A stretch of DNA of 64,000 bases from Thioalkalivibrio paradoxus ARh 1 (lineage in GTDB: Bacteria; Pseudomonadota; Gammaproteobacteria; Ectothiorhodospirales; Ectothiorhodospiraceae), in assembly GCF_000227685.2 (NCBI RefSeq), contig NZ_CP007029.1:2268501-2332500 (forward strand). Reading direction: 5' to 3'. The notes under the pieces were generated by a model. That model did not search any database. It saw only the letters and a program-made list of their open reading frames with translations, and had not been told where the DNA came from. Below are positions 9,697 through 16,785 of this stretch, one piece after another (within the stretch, counting starts at the first letter, position 1; each line of letters starts with the position of its first letter). Both the position numbers and the translations under genes were made by a program.

Positions 9697-10487
9697 GGCA
9701 GCACCTCCCGCGACGCCTGCGCCGCCGGCAGGTCGCGCTCCCAGGTCGGCACATAGCGCTCGCCGGGTGCCCGATCCTCGAGCCCGATCCGGATATAGGT
9801 GCTGAGCGAAACGAGTCCGAGCAGAATGAAGAAAACGATGAAGCCGCGCATCGCCCATTTCAACCGCACCCTCCCCACTGCCGGGTCGCGCGCCGGAAGC
9901 CAGCCCCACTTCACGCCGACGCGGTACATGCCGACCGCTCCGTGTACGACCGCGGTGATCAGCAGCAGCAGGTACAGCGGCCACATCCACTCGCCGACCA
10001 CGCGATCCGACGAGGCGTAGGGGCCGATGTTCGCGGGTTGCGAAAGCATCGTGTACAGATGCACCGCGACCAGAAAGAACAGCGCGAACCCCGTGTAGAT
10101 CTGGACCCACCAGAGCGTCGTGTCCTCGTGGCGCATCACCCTGACGTGATCCCGAAACACTCGGTACTGCCGGTAGCCGTTCGGAAACTTGCGCACCGCC
10201 AGCACCGCGTGTAGCAGCACGATCGCGAGGATGAACGCCGAGAACAACGTGATGATGATCGGATAGGTGTCACCGAAGAAGTAGTAGCCTTCGAAGAAAA
10301 TCGTCACACGGTACATCGCATCCTTGCCCAGCAGGATCGACGCCTCCGCAAACAGGTGCACCCAAAGGAACAGGGCCAGAAACAGCCCCGATGCGCTCTG
10401 CATGAAGTCCAGCCACGCCGGCCAGCGTCCCGTCTCGTGGCGCCCGGTCAGTGCCGCCCCGACCGCCAGTTCGCCCGTCTTGCCCAT
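9693..10487 (-). CDS. frdC: fumarate reductase di-heme cytochrome b subunit FrdC
   Basis: This 264-residue membrane anchor has five transmembrane helices. His44, His93, His143 and His182 sit exactly at the Wolinella heme-ligand positions, so two b hemes are expected. Glu66, the residue known to be needed at the Wolinella menaquinol site, is present. Position 180, which is Glu in the Wolinella enzyme and carries protons in its E-pathway, is Val here (TAVVHG). It is the first gene of frdCAB and is preceded by an Fnr/Dnr-type box and a -10 element at class II spacing. The last roughly 30 residues form a hydrophilic tail. Confidence 0.92.
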   Translation of the reverse strand: MGKTGELAVGAALTGRHETGRWPAWLDFMQSASGLFLALFLWVHLFAEASILLGKDAMYRVTIFFEGYYFFGDTYPIIITLFSAFILAIVLLHAVLAVRKFPNGYRQYRVFRDHVRVMRHEDTTLWWVQIYTGFALFFLVAVHLYTMLSQPANIGPYASSDRVVGEWMWPLYLLLLITAVVHGAVGMYRVGVKWGWLPARDPAVGRVRLKWAMRGFIVFFILLGLVSLSTYIRIGLEDRAPGERYVPTWERDLPAAQASREVLP

Positions 10488-10550
10488 TCCGGCACCTGCC
10501 TTTCCGTTGGAGTGCGAAGCGACGGGTATCGACCACCACCCGACTCGGAC

Positions 10551-10556
10551 ATGCTA
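10551..10556 (-). promoter_or_regulatory. probable -10 element of the frdCAB promoter
   Basis: TAGCAT on the minus strand, centred 32 bases from the centre of the Fnr/Dnr box at 10579-10592. This is the spacing expected when the activator binds at about -41.5. There is no good -35 hexamer, as usual for class II activated promoters. Confidence 0.6.
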
Positions 10557-10578
10557 GGCCGGAAAACGCCCCTGGGCA

Positions 10579-10592
10579 TTGATCCATGTCAG
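10579..10592. promoter_or_regulatory. Fnr/Dnr-type box upstream of frdCAB
   Basis: TTGATCCATGTCAG matches the family box TTGAT-N4-(G/A)TCAA at all but the last base. It sits 92 bases upstream of the frdC start. The regulator gene in this window (11658-12326) has the ExxSR recognition helix expected for such half-sites. Confidence 0.65.
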
Positions 10593-10761
10593 TGTCCTGG
10601 GGTGCGATCCGCGCGAGCTTCACCGAGCCGTCGCTGCACCGTGACTCGACCCTGGCCCAACTGACCAACCACCTGGCACCCCCGATTCCGTACCGGTTCG
10701 GGCAAGGGGCTTTCTCCTGCATCCCACTTGCGGGTGGCGTACCGCGCTCGGAATCGCCCGC

Positions 10762-10775
10762 TTGATCCGGGTCAA
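10762..10775. promoter_or_regulatory. Fnr/Dnr-type box upstream of the DUF2249 gene
   Basis: TTGATCCGGGTCAA is a perfect TTGAT-N4-GTCAA box. The extended -10 element TGCTAGCGT (10795-10803) has its hexamer centred 32 bases downstream, again the class II geometry. Confidence 0.75.
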
Positions 10776-10934
10776 GGGCAGGTTCGGGTGCTCCTGCTAG
10801 CGTCGGCCTGCCCGCCTCAGGGAGTAGCCCAAGTGACCGGAATCCGTACCCCTCACAGCGAAGACCGCCGGACTCGCGCCGCCGAAATGGCCGACGAGGC
10901 ATCTGCCACCTCCAATCCCATGGGAGCCTGATTC

Positions 10935-11201
10935 GTGGAAATCCGCATCGACGTCCGGGACCTCCCGCCCCCGGGACCCATGCAGCAAGTTCTGGATCGG
11001 CTCCCCGAACTCGCACCGGGCGACGTGCTGCGCATGCTGCACCGTCGCGATCCCTATCCGCTCTATCCGATCCTGAAGGACATGGGCTTCGCCCACACGG
11101 TGCGCCATACGCTGGAGGTGCCGTTCGAGATCCTGATCTGGAGGGCGGATGGCCCGGTCCCGGACGCGGTTCGAGGTGAAACGCCCAACACTGCGCCGTG
11201 A
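10935..11201 (+). CDS. DUF2249 domain protein
   Basis: This 88-residue protein starts at GTG and is a single DUF2249 domain. The characteristic segments are LPPPGPMQQVLDRLPEL, then LHRRDPYPLYPILKDMGF near the middle, then a final beta strand EILIWR. The molecular function of the family is not settled; members often sit beside genes for nitric oxide handling, hemerythrins and denitrification. A perfect Fnr/Dnr box precedes it, and a Dnr-like regulator follows on the same strand, so it probably belongs to an oxygen- or NO-responsive regulon. Confidence 0.8.
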   Translation: MEIRIDVRDLPPPGPMQQVLDRLPELAPGDVLRMLHRRDPYPLYPILKDMGFAHTVRHTLEVPFEILIWRADGPVPDAVRGETPNTAP

Positions 11202-11657
11202 CACCGGCCAGGGGCTCGGTCGGGGCCAGCGCAGTTTCCCCCGCCCGCTGTGTCTGTTCGGGGTGGAGTTTGCGGGCGTACAGATGAGCGCGGGAGGAGC
11301 CCCTGCAGACTCGCTGGACGCTTGAACAAATTCGCAACCGTCCCGGCGCGAACCCGCACAGGCACTACATCGCCCTTCTCGTCGCTGGCCGACGGCACCA
11401 CCACTCGCCAGTGGGCTTGCCCCAACCGGGCTCCCGTCCGCGTCGGCTCGCCTCAGTGGCCTGCCGCGACCGTCGAATTGATCGCCGCCATGCTGCCGTG
11501 CCTCGTGCGCTGTGAATGTCTTGCCGAAGGCGCTGGGCATGCCTTCGGCCGTCTGCTAGCGTGTGGGCTCCGGAACCTGAACCGCGCCTGGCCACATCCA
11601 GCCTTGTTCCGCAAAGCCGCCGCCATCACGGTCCGAACACCGCCGAAGGAGAGGCCG
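11202..11657. other. intergenic region before the Dnr-like regulator
   Basis: No convincing gene is present in these 456 bases. The right part holds an 8-base inverted repeat (11524-11548) and a TGCTAGCGT extended -10 element ending at 11562. The latter is identical to the one before the DUF2249 gene, but no matching Fnr box lies at the class II distance. Confidence 0.5.
11524..11548. promoter_or_regulatory. inverted repeat upstream of the Crp/Fnr regulator gene
   Basis: CCGAAGGC and GCCTTCGG form perfect 8-base arms around a 9-base spacer, ending 9 bases before the TAGCGT element at 11557-11562. It could be an operator or an attenuating hairpin of the regulator gene; no T-run follows. Confidence 0.4.
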
Positions 11658-12326
11658 ATGTCCGCCGAAGACCCGCTTCAACAGGTGCACCTGTTCGAAC
11701 CTTTGGACGATGCACAACTGGCCCGGATGCGCGAATCGATGCGCGAGTTCCACCTTGCACCGGGGGACACACTGTTTACGCAGGGCGACCCCGCGCGCTA
11801 CTTCTTCCTGATCTGCGTCGGCTCGGTAAAACTGTTTCTGCTGTCCCGCGAGGGCGAGGAGAAGGTGATCGACGTACTGCACGCAGGTGCGATGTTCGCC
11901 GAGGCGGTGATGTTCATGGAGCACCGGAACTATCCGGTCAACGCCGGAGCGCTGACCGAAACCCGCCTGCTGGCGTTCGACAACGAGGTGTTCCTGGGGC
12001 TATTGCGCGAGTCCCCGGATCTGACCCTGCAACTGCTCGGGACGATGAGCCGGCGTCTGCACCAGATGGTTCGGGAAATCGATGAACTGAGCCTGCACAA
12101 TGCGAACTACCGGTTCATCACCTACCTGCTGCAGCAGGAGCGTACCGGTGCGAACCGGGTCGACCTCAACGCCCCCAAACAGGTGATCGCATCGCGACTT
12201 TCGATGAAGCCCGAGACGCTGTCACGGACGCTGTCGAAGCTCCGTGACCAGGGACTGATCCGGGTCAAGGGGGATAGCATCACTTTCCTCGACGAGCCGG
12301 GGATCCGTCGCCTGCTGGAGAGCTGA
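11658..12326 (+). CDS. Crp/Fnr family transcription regulator, Dnr-like
   Basis: This 222-residue regulator has an N-terminal cyclic-nucleotide-binding-like barrel (about 1-120), a dimer helix (about 122-145) and a C-terminal winged helix. The recognition helix contains KPETLSRTLSKL, and its ExxSR pattern is the one that reads TTGAT half-sites in Fnr and Dnr. The N-terminal cysteine cluster of oxygen-sensing Fnr is absent, which points to the Dnr branch (NO sensing through heme in known members). A GAAGGAGAGG ribosome site precedes the ATG. Matching boxes lie upstream of frdCAB and the DUF2249 gene, which are likely targets. Dnr itself is inferred, not proven. Confidence 0.85.
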   Translation: MSAEDPLQQVHLFEPLDDAQLARMRESMREFHLAPGDTLFTQGDPARYFFLICVGSVKLFLLSREGEEKVIDVLHAGAMFAEAVMFMEHRNYPVNAGALTETRLLAFDNEVFLGLLRESPDLTLQLLGTMSRRLHQMVREIDELSLHNANYRFITYLLQQERTGANRVDLNAPKQVIASRLSMKPETLSRTLSKLRDQGLIRVKGDSITFLDEPGIRRLLES

Positions 12327-12371
12327 TGCGCATGGCAGGGACACCGTGGCCGCCCGCCCCGTGTCGTTGCT

Positions 12372-13391
12372 TCAGGCCGTTTCGCCGGCGAATGCGGCTT
12401 TCGCCTGTTCCTCGATCAGAATCTCCTGCCCAGTGTGCCGGGACGAGAAGTGGAACGGGATCAAGCGTTTGACCCCCGCCTCTCGCGCCAGCCACCCGGC
12501 CTGCCCGGCCGTCAGGTGGCCGGTCTCCGCCGCGCGTTCGGCGGACTCGTTCAAGAACGGAGTCTCGACATAGAACCGGTCCGCGTAGCGGGCCAACGAC
12601 ACGATCGCGCACCGGTTGGCCCCGTGGAAGGCCGCATCGACCACGTAGGCGATCGTCTGGCCCGGCACCTCGCGCAGCACCTCGCGGCGCAGCAGACCCA
12701 GCGGCTCCGCTCTCTGGTGCTCGCCATGACGGTCACGCCAGCGAATCGTCAGCGCCGTATCGTCTGCGTCGCCCCGGCGCACTCGCTGCTTCAGCTCGGT
12801 CAGCCATGGGCCGGTCGGCAGCCCCAATTCGTCCAGCCGGCTCTTCCAGACATTCAGCTGCGCTTTCTCCTCCAGCGCGAACGCCAGCGAGACGATCCCG
12901 TTATGATCCAGTGGCACAGCCCGTACCCGGAAGTCGTCCTCGTCGAGCAGTACGCCGTCCGAGGCCGTTGCGGCAGGCATTTCCTCACGGGCGAACGCGC
13001 GGGAGGACCGGAACCGGGCCCGGCGCAGCTCGCCGTCCGGCCACCGTTCGACCGCCTCGATCACGAGTTCCACCGCAAAGTTGTGCACCAGGTTCCAGGT
13101 GTAGCCGAGCAGCCGGTGCGCGACCCGGTCCAGGAAGTCCGGTGGCCCGTAAAGCCGCAGTCGCTTCGACCGCCCCAGCATCAGCCGCAGCATCGTGTCG
13201 AAGCCGATGAAATGGTCCATGTGCGCGTGCGATACGAACACATCGGTGACGCGCAGCACCTGGCGGGGTGACAACGCCACGATCTCACCGAGGTCGAACA
13301 GCAGCGCGCGGCGCTGAAACAGGAAGTCGACGTAGAGCACCGGGTCACCGGTGGTGCCGTTGACCAGGTGAGTCTGGAACTGGGGTGTCAT
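12372..13391 (-). CDS. RNase Z-like metallo-beta-lactamase fold hydrolase
   Basis: This 339-residue protein has the metal-binding HAHMDH motif at residues 55-60, then LDHNG in the middle. Further metal ligands are Asp in YVVDAAF and His in PFHFSSRH near the end. The order and length match the ribonuclease Z branch, which trims tRNA 3' trailers, although the sequence is divergent from the canonical enzyme. It lies 30 bases downstream of rtcA on the same strand, so a shared RNA-end-processing operon is likely. Confidence 0.78.
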   Translation of the reverse strand: MTPQFQTHLVNGTTGDPVLYVDFLFQRRALLFDLGEIVALSPRQVLRVTDVFVSHAHMDHFIGFDTMLRLMLGRSKRLRLYGPPDFLDRVAHRLLGYTWNLVHNFAVELVIEAVERWPDGELRRARFRSSRAFAREEMPAATASDGVLLDEDDFRVRAVPLDHNGIVSLAFALEEKAQLNVWKSRLDELGLPTGPWLTELKQRVRRGDADDTALTIRWRDRHGEHQRAEPLGLLRREVLREVPGQTIAYVVDAAFHGANRCAIVSLARYADRFYVETPFLNESAERAAETGHLTAGQAGWLAREAGVKRLIPFHFSSRHTGQEILIEEQAKAAFAGETA

Positions 13392-13421
13392 GAGCGTTGC
13401 CGTTCTCCAGCCGAATACCGC

Positions 13422-14447
13422 TCAGGGACAGACCCGAACGGTCCCCGGCTCACCGAGCCGGCCGTCGACCTCGATCCGGACAGGCAGCAGCCGCGGGATC
13501 AACTCCGCCTGCGTCAGCAGGTGCCGGGTCACCTCAGCGGTCCGTACCGCCGAAGGCTGCGAGCCCAGGGCCAGCGGCAGCAGCAACTGATCCGCGGCCC
13601 AGGGATCCACCACGCCCTCGGTCGCCAGGAACCGCAGCAGCCCTTCGACTGCTTCGTCGGCAACCCGCTCGGCCCGCTTGCCGCGTGCGCCGAGCGCAAA
13701 GAAGCAGGCCTGGGACCGTTCGAACTCGGCCAACAACACGAGCACCGTCCCCGGCGACTGGGCAGGCAGCCGCTCCGCCTCGATCTCGATCGGGCAGCGC
13801 TGGGTCCGGAGACCGTCGAGCGCCCGCACGCGCTGGCGCTCGGCGATCTCATCCGGAAGCAGCGCCACCGCGGACAGTCCGCGGATCCGAACCAGAGGCC
13901 CACGGTCCACCCAGTTCGCCGCAACGACCCGGGCACCGCCGCCGATCTGAGCGTGCAACACGCCGCCACCGGGCGGATAGAACCCGGCCATCGGCATCTC
14001 GAGAGCAAACGGCACACCGATGCGCGTCATCAGCACCCGCCAATGCCAGTCCAGATAATGGTAACAGGGGCTGAACGGCACATGAGTGCCGCCGGTCACA
14101 GTGACGCGCGAGGCATCGCCAGCGACCGCGAGCGGAAGCAGCACGGTCTGCAGCACCAGGCTGGCCGCACCCGCGGTACCGATATCGAAATGGTACGTTC
14201 CGGGAACGACCGGGCCCGGCTCGAACCGGAGCTCCCCCGACCCGACGCGCACGCCTTCCATACGCGCACCGCTGATCCAGCCCGCGGCCTGCACCGCCAT
14301 GCGGTGCTGATAGGCCAGTCCCGGCCGGTCGCGCCGCCCGCGAATACGCACCAGGTGAATCGCCTTGCCGGTCAGCACCGACAGCGACAGCGCGCTGCGC
14401 AGCACCTGCCCACCGCCTTCACCCATCGTCCCGTCGATCCTGATCAT
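13422..14447 (-). CDS. rtcA: RNA 3'-terminal phosphate cyclase
   Basis: This 341-residue enzyme converts RNA 3'-phosphate ends to 2',3'-cyclic phosphates using ATP through an AMP-enzyme intermediate. Recognisable features are the start IDGTMGEGGGQVLRSAL, the central GGGTHVPFSPC-like segment, the glycine turn FYPPGGG, and the late ADQLLLPLAL followed by TRHLLTQAELI, which holds the nucleophilic His. The frame extends upstream to 14570, but ATG 14447 begins exactly at the family N-terminus. Length equals the E. coli enzyme within a few residues. No rtcB or rtcR is in the window. Confidence 0.93.
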   Translation of the reverse strand: MIRIDGTMGEGGGQVLRSALSLSVLTGKAIHLVRIRGRRDRPGLAYQHRMAVQAAGWISGARMEGVRVGSGELRFEPGPVVPGTYHFDIGTAGAASLVLQTVLLPLAVAGDASRVTVTGGTHVPFSPCYHYLDWHWRVLMTRIGVPFALEMPMAGFYPPGGGVLHAQIGGGARVVAANWVDRGPLVRIRGLSAVALLPDEIAERQRVRALDGLRTQRCPIEIEAERLPAQSPGTVLVLLAEFERSQACFFALGARGKRAERVADEAVEGLLRFLATEGVVDPWAADQLLLPLALGSQPSAVRTAEVTRHLLTQAELIPRLLPVRIEVDGRLGEPGTVRVCP

Positions 14448-14814
14448 GCGCTCACCCAGCAGTTGCGCGTTCCCGGCACGTACCCTACCCGCGCTGTCAG
14501 GTGACGGTACCGTACCACGGCGCGAAACACTCCGGAGGTACTTGAAAGGGCTAGTGAGCGGCCCTTCCATGCAACCCGCAGCCGAGATTCGGGCACGAGG
14601 CGAAGCGCCGTGCCCCGCGTGATGCGAGACTCCCGGGAGCCACGAACCGCGCTGGGTGACAACGAGGCTCTTCGTGCCTGATAGGAGAGGGAGAGATCAC
14701 TCGGGCTTCGCCCTTCGGGCCGCCACTGCGCAGCGACGTTGTTCTCCGCCGCCTGCTGCGGCTGGTCGAACCAGCGTGTTGGATCTCAAGGGTTCGAATC
14801 GACCTTCATCAAGC
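14448..14814. other. intergenic region between rtcA and the tRNA terminator
   Basis: No gene is supported here. The stretch contains short GC-rich inverted segments such as GGGCTTCGCCC (14703-14713). A GGTTCGAATC string at 14791-14800 resembles a T-arm but has no surrounding cloverleaf. Confidence 0.4.
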
Positions 14815-14838
14815 GAAAAAAGGGCCACAAGGGCCCCG
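14815..14838 (-). terminator. rho-independent terminator of the tRNA-Ser gene
   Basis: On the minus strand GGGGCCC-TTGT-GGCCC is followed by a run of T, 11 bases past the tRNA 3' end. The stem has five G-C pairs. Confidence 0.85.
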
Positions 14839-14848
14839 TTTTCATGCT

Positions 14849-14939
14849 TGGCGGAGAGGGAGGGATTCGAACCCTCGATACGGGGTTACCGTATACACAC
14901 TTTCCAGGCGTGCGCCTTCAACCACTCGGCCACCTCTCC
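14849..14939 (-). tRNA. tRNA-Ser (anticodon GGA)
   Basis: The 91-base minus-strand gene folds as a class II tRNA. The acceptor stem is GGAGAGG/CCTCTCC with discriminator G and an encoded CCA. The D arm is GTGGCCGAGTGG, the anticodon loop CTGGAAA (GGA), the long variable arm ATACGG...CCGTAT, and the T arm GAGGGTTCGAATCCCTC. It should read UCC and UCU codons. A T-run terminator follows directly. Confidence 0.96.
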
Positions 14940-15083
14940 GGATTCCGCCAACGGCGCTGCGCGCACTGCGCCGGCGAAGCTGCGAAGGGTAAACCAGCGG
15001 CGACCAAACCGCAATTCGGCGCGGTACGCGCGCCATGTTGCGGCAGCCTCCGGGTTCGGACACCGGGCGGGTCCCCCCGGTCG

Positions 15084-15413
15084 CTATTGGCCGCGACCGG
15101 GGGGCAACATGCCGGGAAACATATGGACGTTGCCGCCGGATCCCATCTCGCGGATGCGCGCGCTGCCGATCTCCGCCACCTCGTCGATGCGGATGACCGC
15201 GTGTAGCGGCACGTGGAAGCGTTCGACCCCTTCGAACTCGTGGCGCAGTCGTTCCTCGCTGGGGTCGACGACGACCTGCGAGCGCTCGCCGAACAGCAGC
15301 CCCTCGACGGTCACGAAGCCATAGAGGCGGTCCTGGAAGACCTCACGGGCGAAAACCTCGTAGACCTTGCCCTGGTTGATGAACGTCACACGGAAACGGT
15401 TGCTATCGGCCAT
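15084..15413 (-). CDS. DUF1820 family protein
   Basis: This 109-residue soluble protein has the family pattern FINQGKVYEVFAREV near the start, FGERSQVVVDPSEERL in the middle and HAVIRIDEV later, ending in a loop rich in Gly, Met and Pro. The function is unknown. It is common in gammaproteobacteria and lies 36 bases downstream of purU on the same strand, so it is probably co-transcribed with it. Confidence 0.85.
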   Translation of the reverse strand: MADSNRFRVTFINQGKVYEVFAREVFQDRLYGFVTVEGLLFGERSQVVVDPSEERLRHEFEGVERFHVPLHAVIRIDEVAEIGSARIREMGSGGNVHMFPGMLPPGRGQ

Positions 15414-15449
15414 GCGCCCATCATGCGGCTGTCGCCCGGGATTGCAAGC

Positions 15450-16304
15450 TCAGTCGAACACGATGGTCTTGTTGCCGTGCGTCAGCACCCGCCCCTCGAG
15501 GTGGTTGCGCAGGCCACGGGCCAGCACCCAGCGTTCGACATCGCGGCCCTTGCGGACGAGGTCGGCCACCTGGTCGTCGTGCCGGATACGCACGACGTCC
15601 TGTTCGATGATCGGCCCTGCGTCGAGATCTTCGGTCACGTAGTGGCAGGTGGCGCCGATCAGTTTCACACCCCGCGCGAAGGCCTGGTGGTACGGCCTGG
15701 CGCCAACGAACGACGGCAGAAAGCTGTGGTGGATATTGATGACCCGATCGCGGAACTCGTGGCACAGGTTGGGCGGCAGGATCTGCATGTACCGGGCCAG
15801 CACGACCGTGTCGGCCTGTAGCGCGCGCAACCGGTCCTGCAGGGTCGCGAAGGCTGCCTCGCGGGTCTCGGCGGTCACCGGGATGTGTTCGAACGGAATG
15901 CCGTAGCAGCCCGCGATTTCCTCCAGCAGGCGATGGTTCGACAGAATCGCCGGGATTTCCATCGGCAGTTCGCCCGAGCTCCAGCGCGCCAGCAGATCGG
16001 TCAGGCAGTGCGGTTCCTTGCTGACCAGGATCACCACGCGCGGCCGCGACGCCGCCCGCGTCAGCGCCCATTGCATGTCAAGCGCACCCGCCAGCTCGCC
16101 GAAACGCTGTGCCAGCTCGCTGTCCGCATTCTCGGGTAGCGAGAACACCCAGCGCATGAAGAACCAGCGTGCCTCGGTGTCCGTGTGCTGGGCGGCCTCG
16201 GTGATCCAGCCCTGGGCATCGGCGATCAGCCGCGCCACCCGCGCAACGATGCCCATCTGGTCGGGGCAGGAAACGGTCAGGCGAAACTCGGTGCGTTCGG
16301 TCAT
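15450..16304 (-). CDS. purU: formyltetrahydrofolate deformylase
   Basis: This 284-residue enzyme hydrolyses 10-formyl-THF to THF and formate, supplying formate and balancing one-carbon pools for purine synthesis. The N-terminal ACT domain (about 1-80, starting FRLTVSCPDQMGIVARV) is regulatory. The C-terminal formyltransferase-like domain has the catalytic NIHHSFLPSF and the Asp in VTEDLDAGPI. The ATG at 16304 matches the usual family start; the longer frame upstream runs into non-coding sequence. Confidence 0.93.
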   Translation of the reverse strand: MTERTEFRLTVSCPDQMGIVARVARLIADAQGWITEAAQHTDTEARWFFMRWVFSLPENADSELAQRFGELAGALDMQWALTRAASRPRVVILVSKEPHCLTDLLARWSSGELPMEIPAILSNHRLLEEIAGCYGIPFEHIPVTAETREAAFATLQDRLRALQADTVVLARYMQILPPNLCHEFRDRVINIHHSFLPSFVGARPYHQAFARGVKLIGATCHYVTEDLDAGPIIEQDVVRIRHDDQVADLVRKGRDVERWVLARGLRNHLEGRVLTHGNKTIVFD

Positions 16305-16610
16305 CGGGGGCTCGCAGTCGCCGGGAAGGCTGCATAGTGTAGTGCGCTGCACGCACCCGCTTGTAGTCCCGGGCTCGTGTGCGCCCGCAGGCTGGATCGG
16401 CTCCCGGTCACAGTAAGCGTGCGGTCGCGTGCAGACGTGCCAGCGATTCGGCAACCAGCCCGGCGCTCAAGCGCGGTGTCACGCCCGATGGCGTCGGCAG
16501 GCATCACCTCCGGTACCACGGACCGACACCAAACCCCCGGAGCATGCCTCTCGGCCTTTCCTGCCCGATTCAGCGTGAAAGTCACCGCCTGTCTCGTGTC
16601 CCTGGCGACC

Positions 16611-16728
16611 CGTAGGGCGGAAAAGCGCAGCGTCATCCGCCACACGGCGTTCGGATGGCCCCGCACGGCCTGCGGCAACCCCGGCGTGGGAATGGCGGAT
16701 GACGGCCTTCGGCCTCTTCCGCCCTACG
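16611..16728. repeat. imperfect inverted repeat with GTAGGGCGGA ends
   Basis: The left arm (16611-16641) begins CGTAGGGCGGAAAAGCGCAG and ends CATCCGCC. The right arm (16694-16728) begins GGCGGATGACG and ends TTCCGCCCTACG. The arms enclose about 52 bases. The outer and inner ends pair well, with a mismatched middle. Elements with these termini are common dispersed repeats in gammaproteobacteria. It may act as a bidirectional hairpin at the end of phaC. Confidence 0.7.
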
Positions 16729-16773
16729 CCTACGCCTCTTTCATCCTCAGGGGTGGCCGCGTGCGCCATGAGA
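16695..16773. repeat. dispersed intergenic repeat, copy 2
   Basis: This is nearly identical to 2399-2470 over about 72 bases, with a small duplication (CTACGCCTACGCCTC) and a few substitutions. The homology runs past the inverted-repeat arm into GGGGTGGCCGCGTGCGCCAT, so the repeated unit is longer than the hairpin itself. Confidence 0.8.
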
Positions 16774-16785
16774 GTTAGCGAACGC

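Larger units (their letters stand above)
10488..10934. other. divergent regulatory region between frdC and the DUF2249 gene
   Basis: No gene is supported in this 447-base stretch. It holds two Fnr/Dnr-type boxes (10579-10592 and 10762-10775) facing opposite transcription units, each with a TAGCxT -10 element at the same spacing. The rest shows no repeat or hairpin of note. Confidence 0.6.
16305..16785. other. intergenic region carrying repeats
   Basis: No gene is supported in these 481 bases between phaC and purU. The right half, next to phaC, contains the long inverted repeat at 16611-16728 and the second copy of the dispersed repeat. Confidence 0.6.

Noticed and set aside
7573-9756. Plus-strand 727-codon frame across frdA
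   Set aside because: It is antisense to frdA, whose residues match the known catalytic positions one for one.
11063-11595. Small minus-strand frames between the DUF2249 gene and the Dnr-like regulator
   Set aside because: They have Arg-rich low-complexity translations, no ribosome sites and no similarity that I recognise; they overlap promoter elements of the regulator.
14789-14800. GGTTCGAATC string resembling a tRNA T-arm on the plus strand
   Set aside because: No acceptor, D or anticodon arm can be built around it, and it lies beyond the terminator of the real tRNA-Ser gene. It may be chance or a short remnant.
14739-15206. Plus-strand frame containing GGEGGIRTLDTGLPYTHF
   Set aside because: This peptide is the well-known false translation through the complement of a tRNA-Ser gene.
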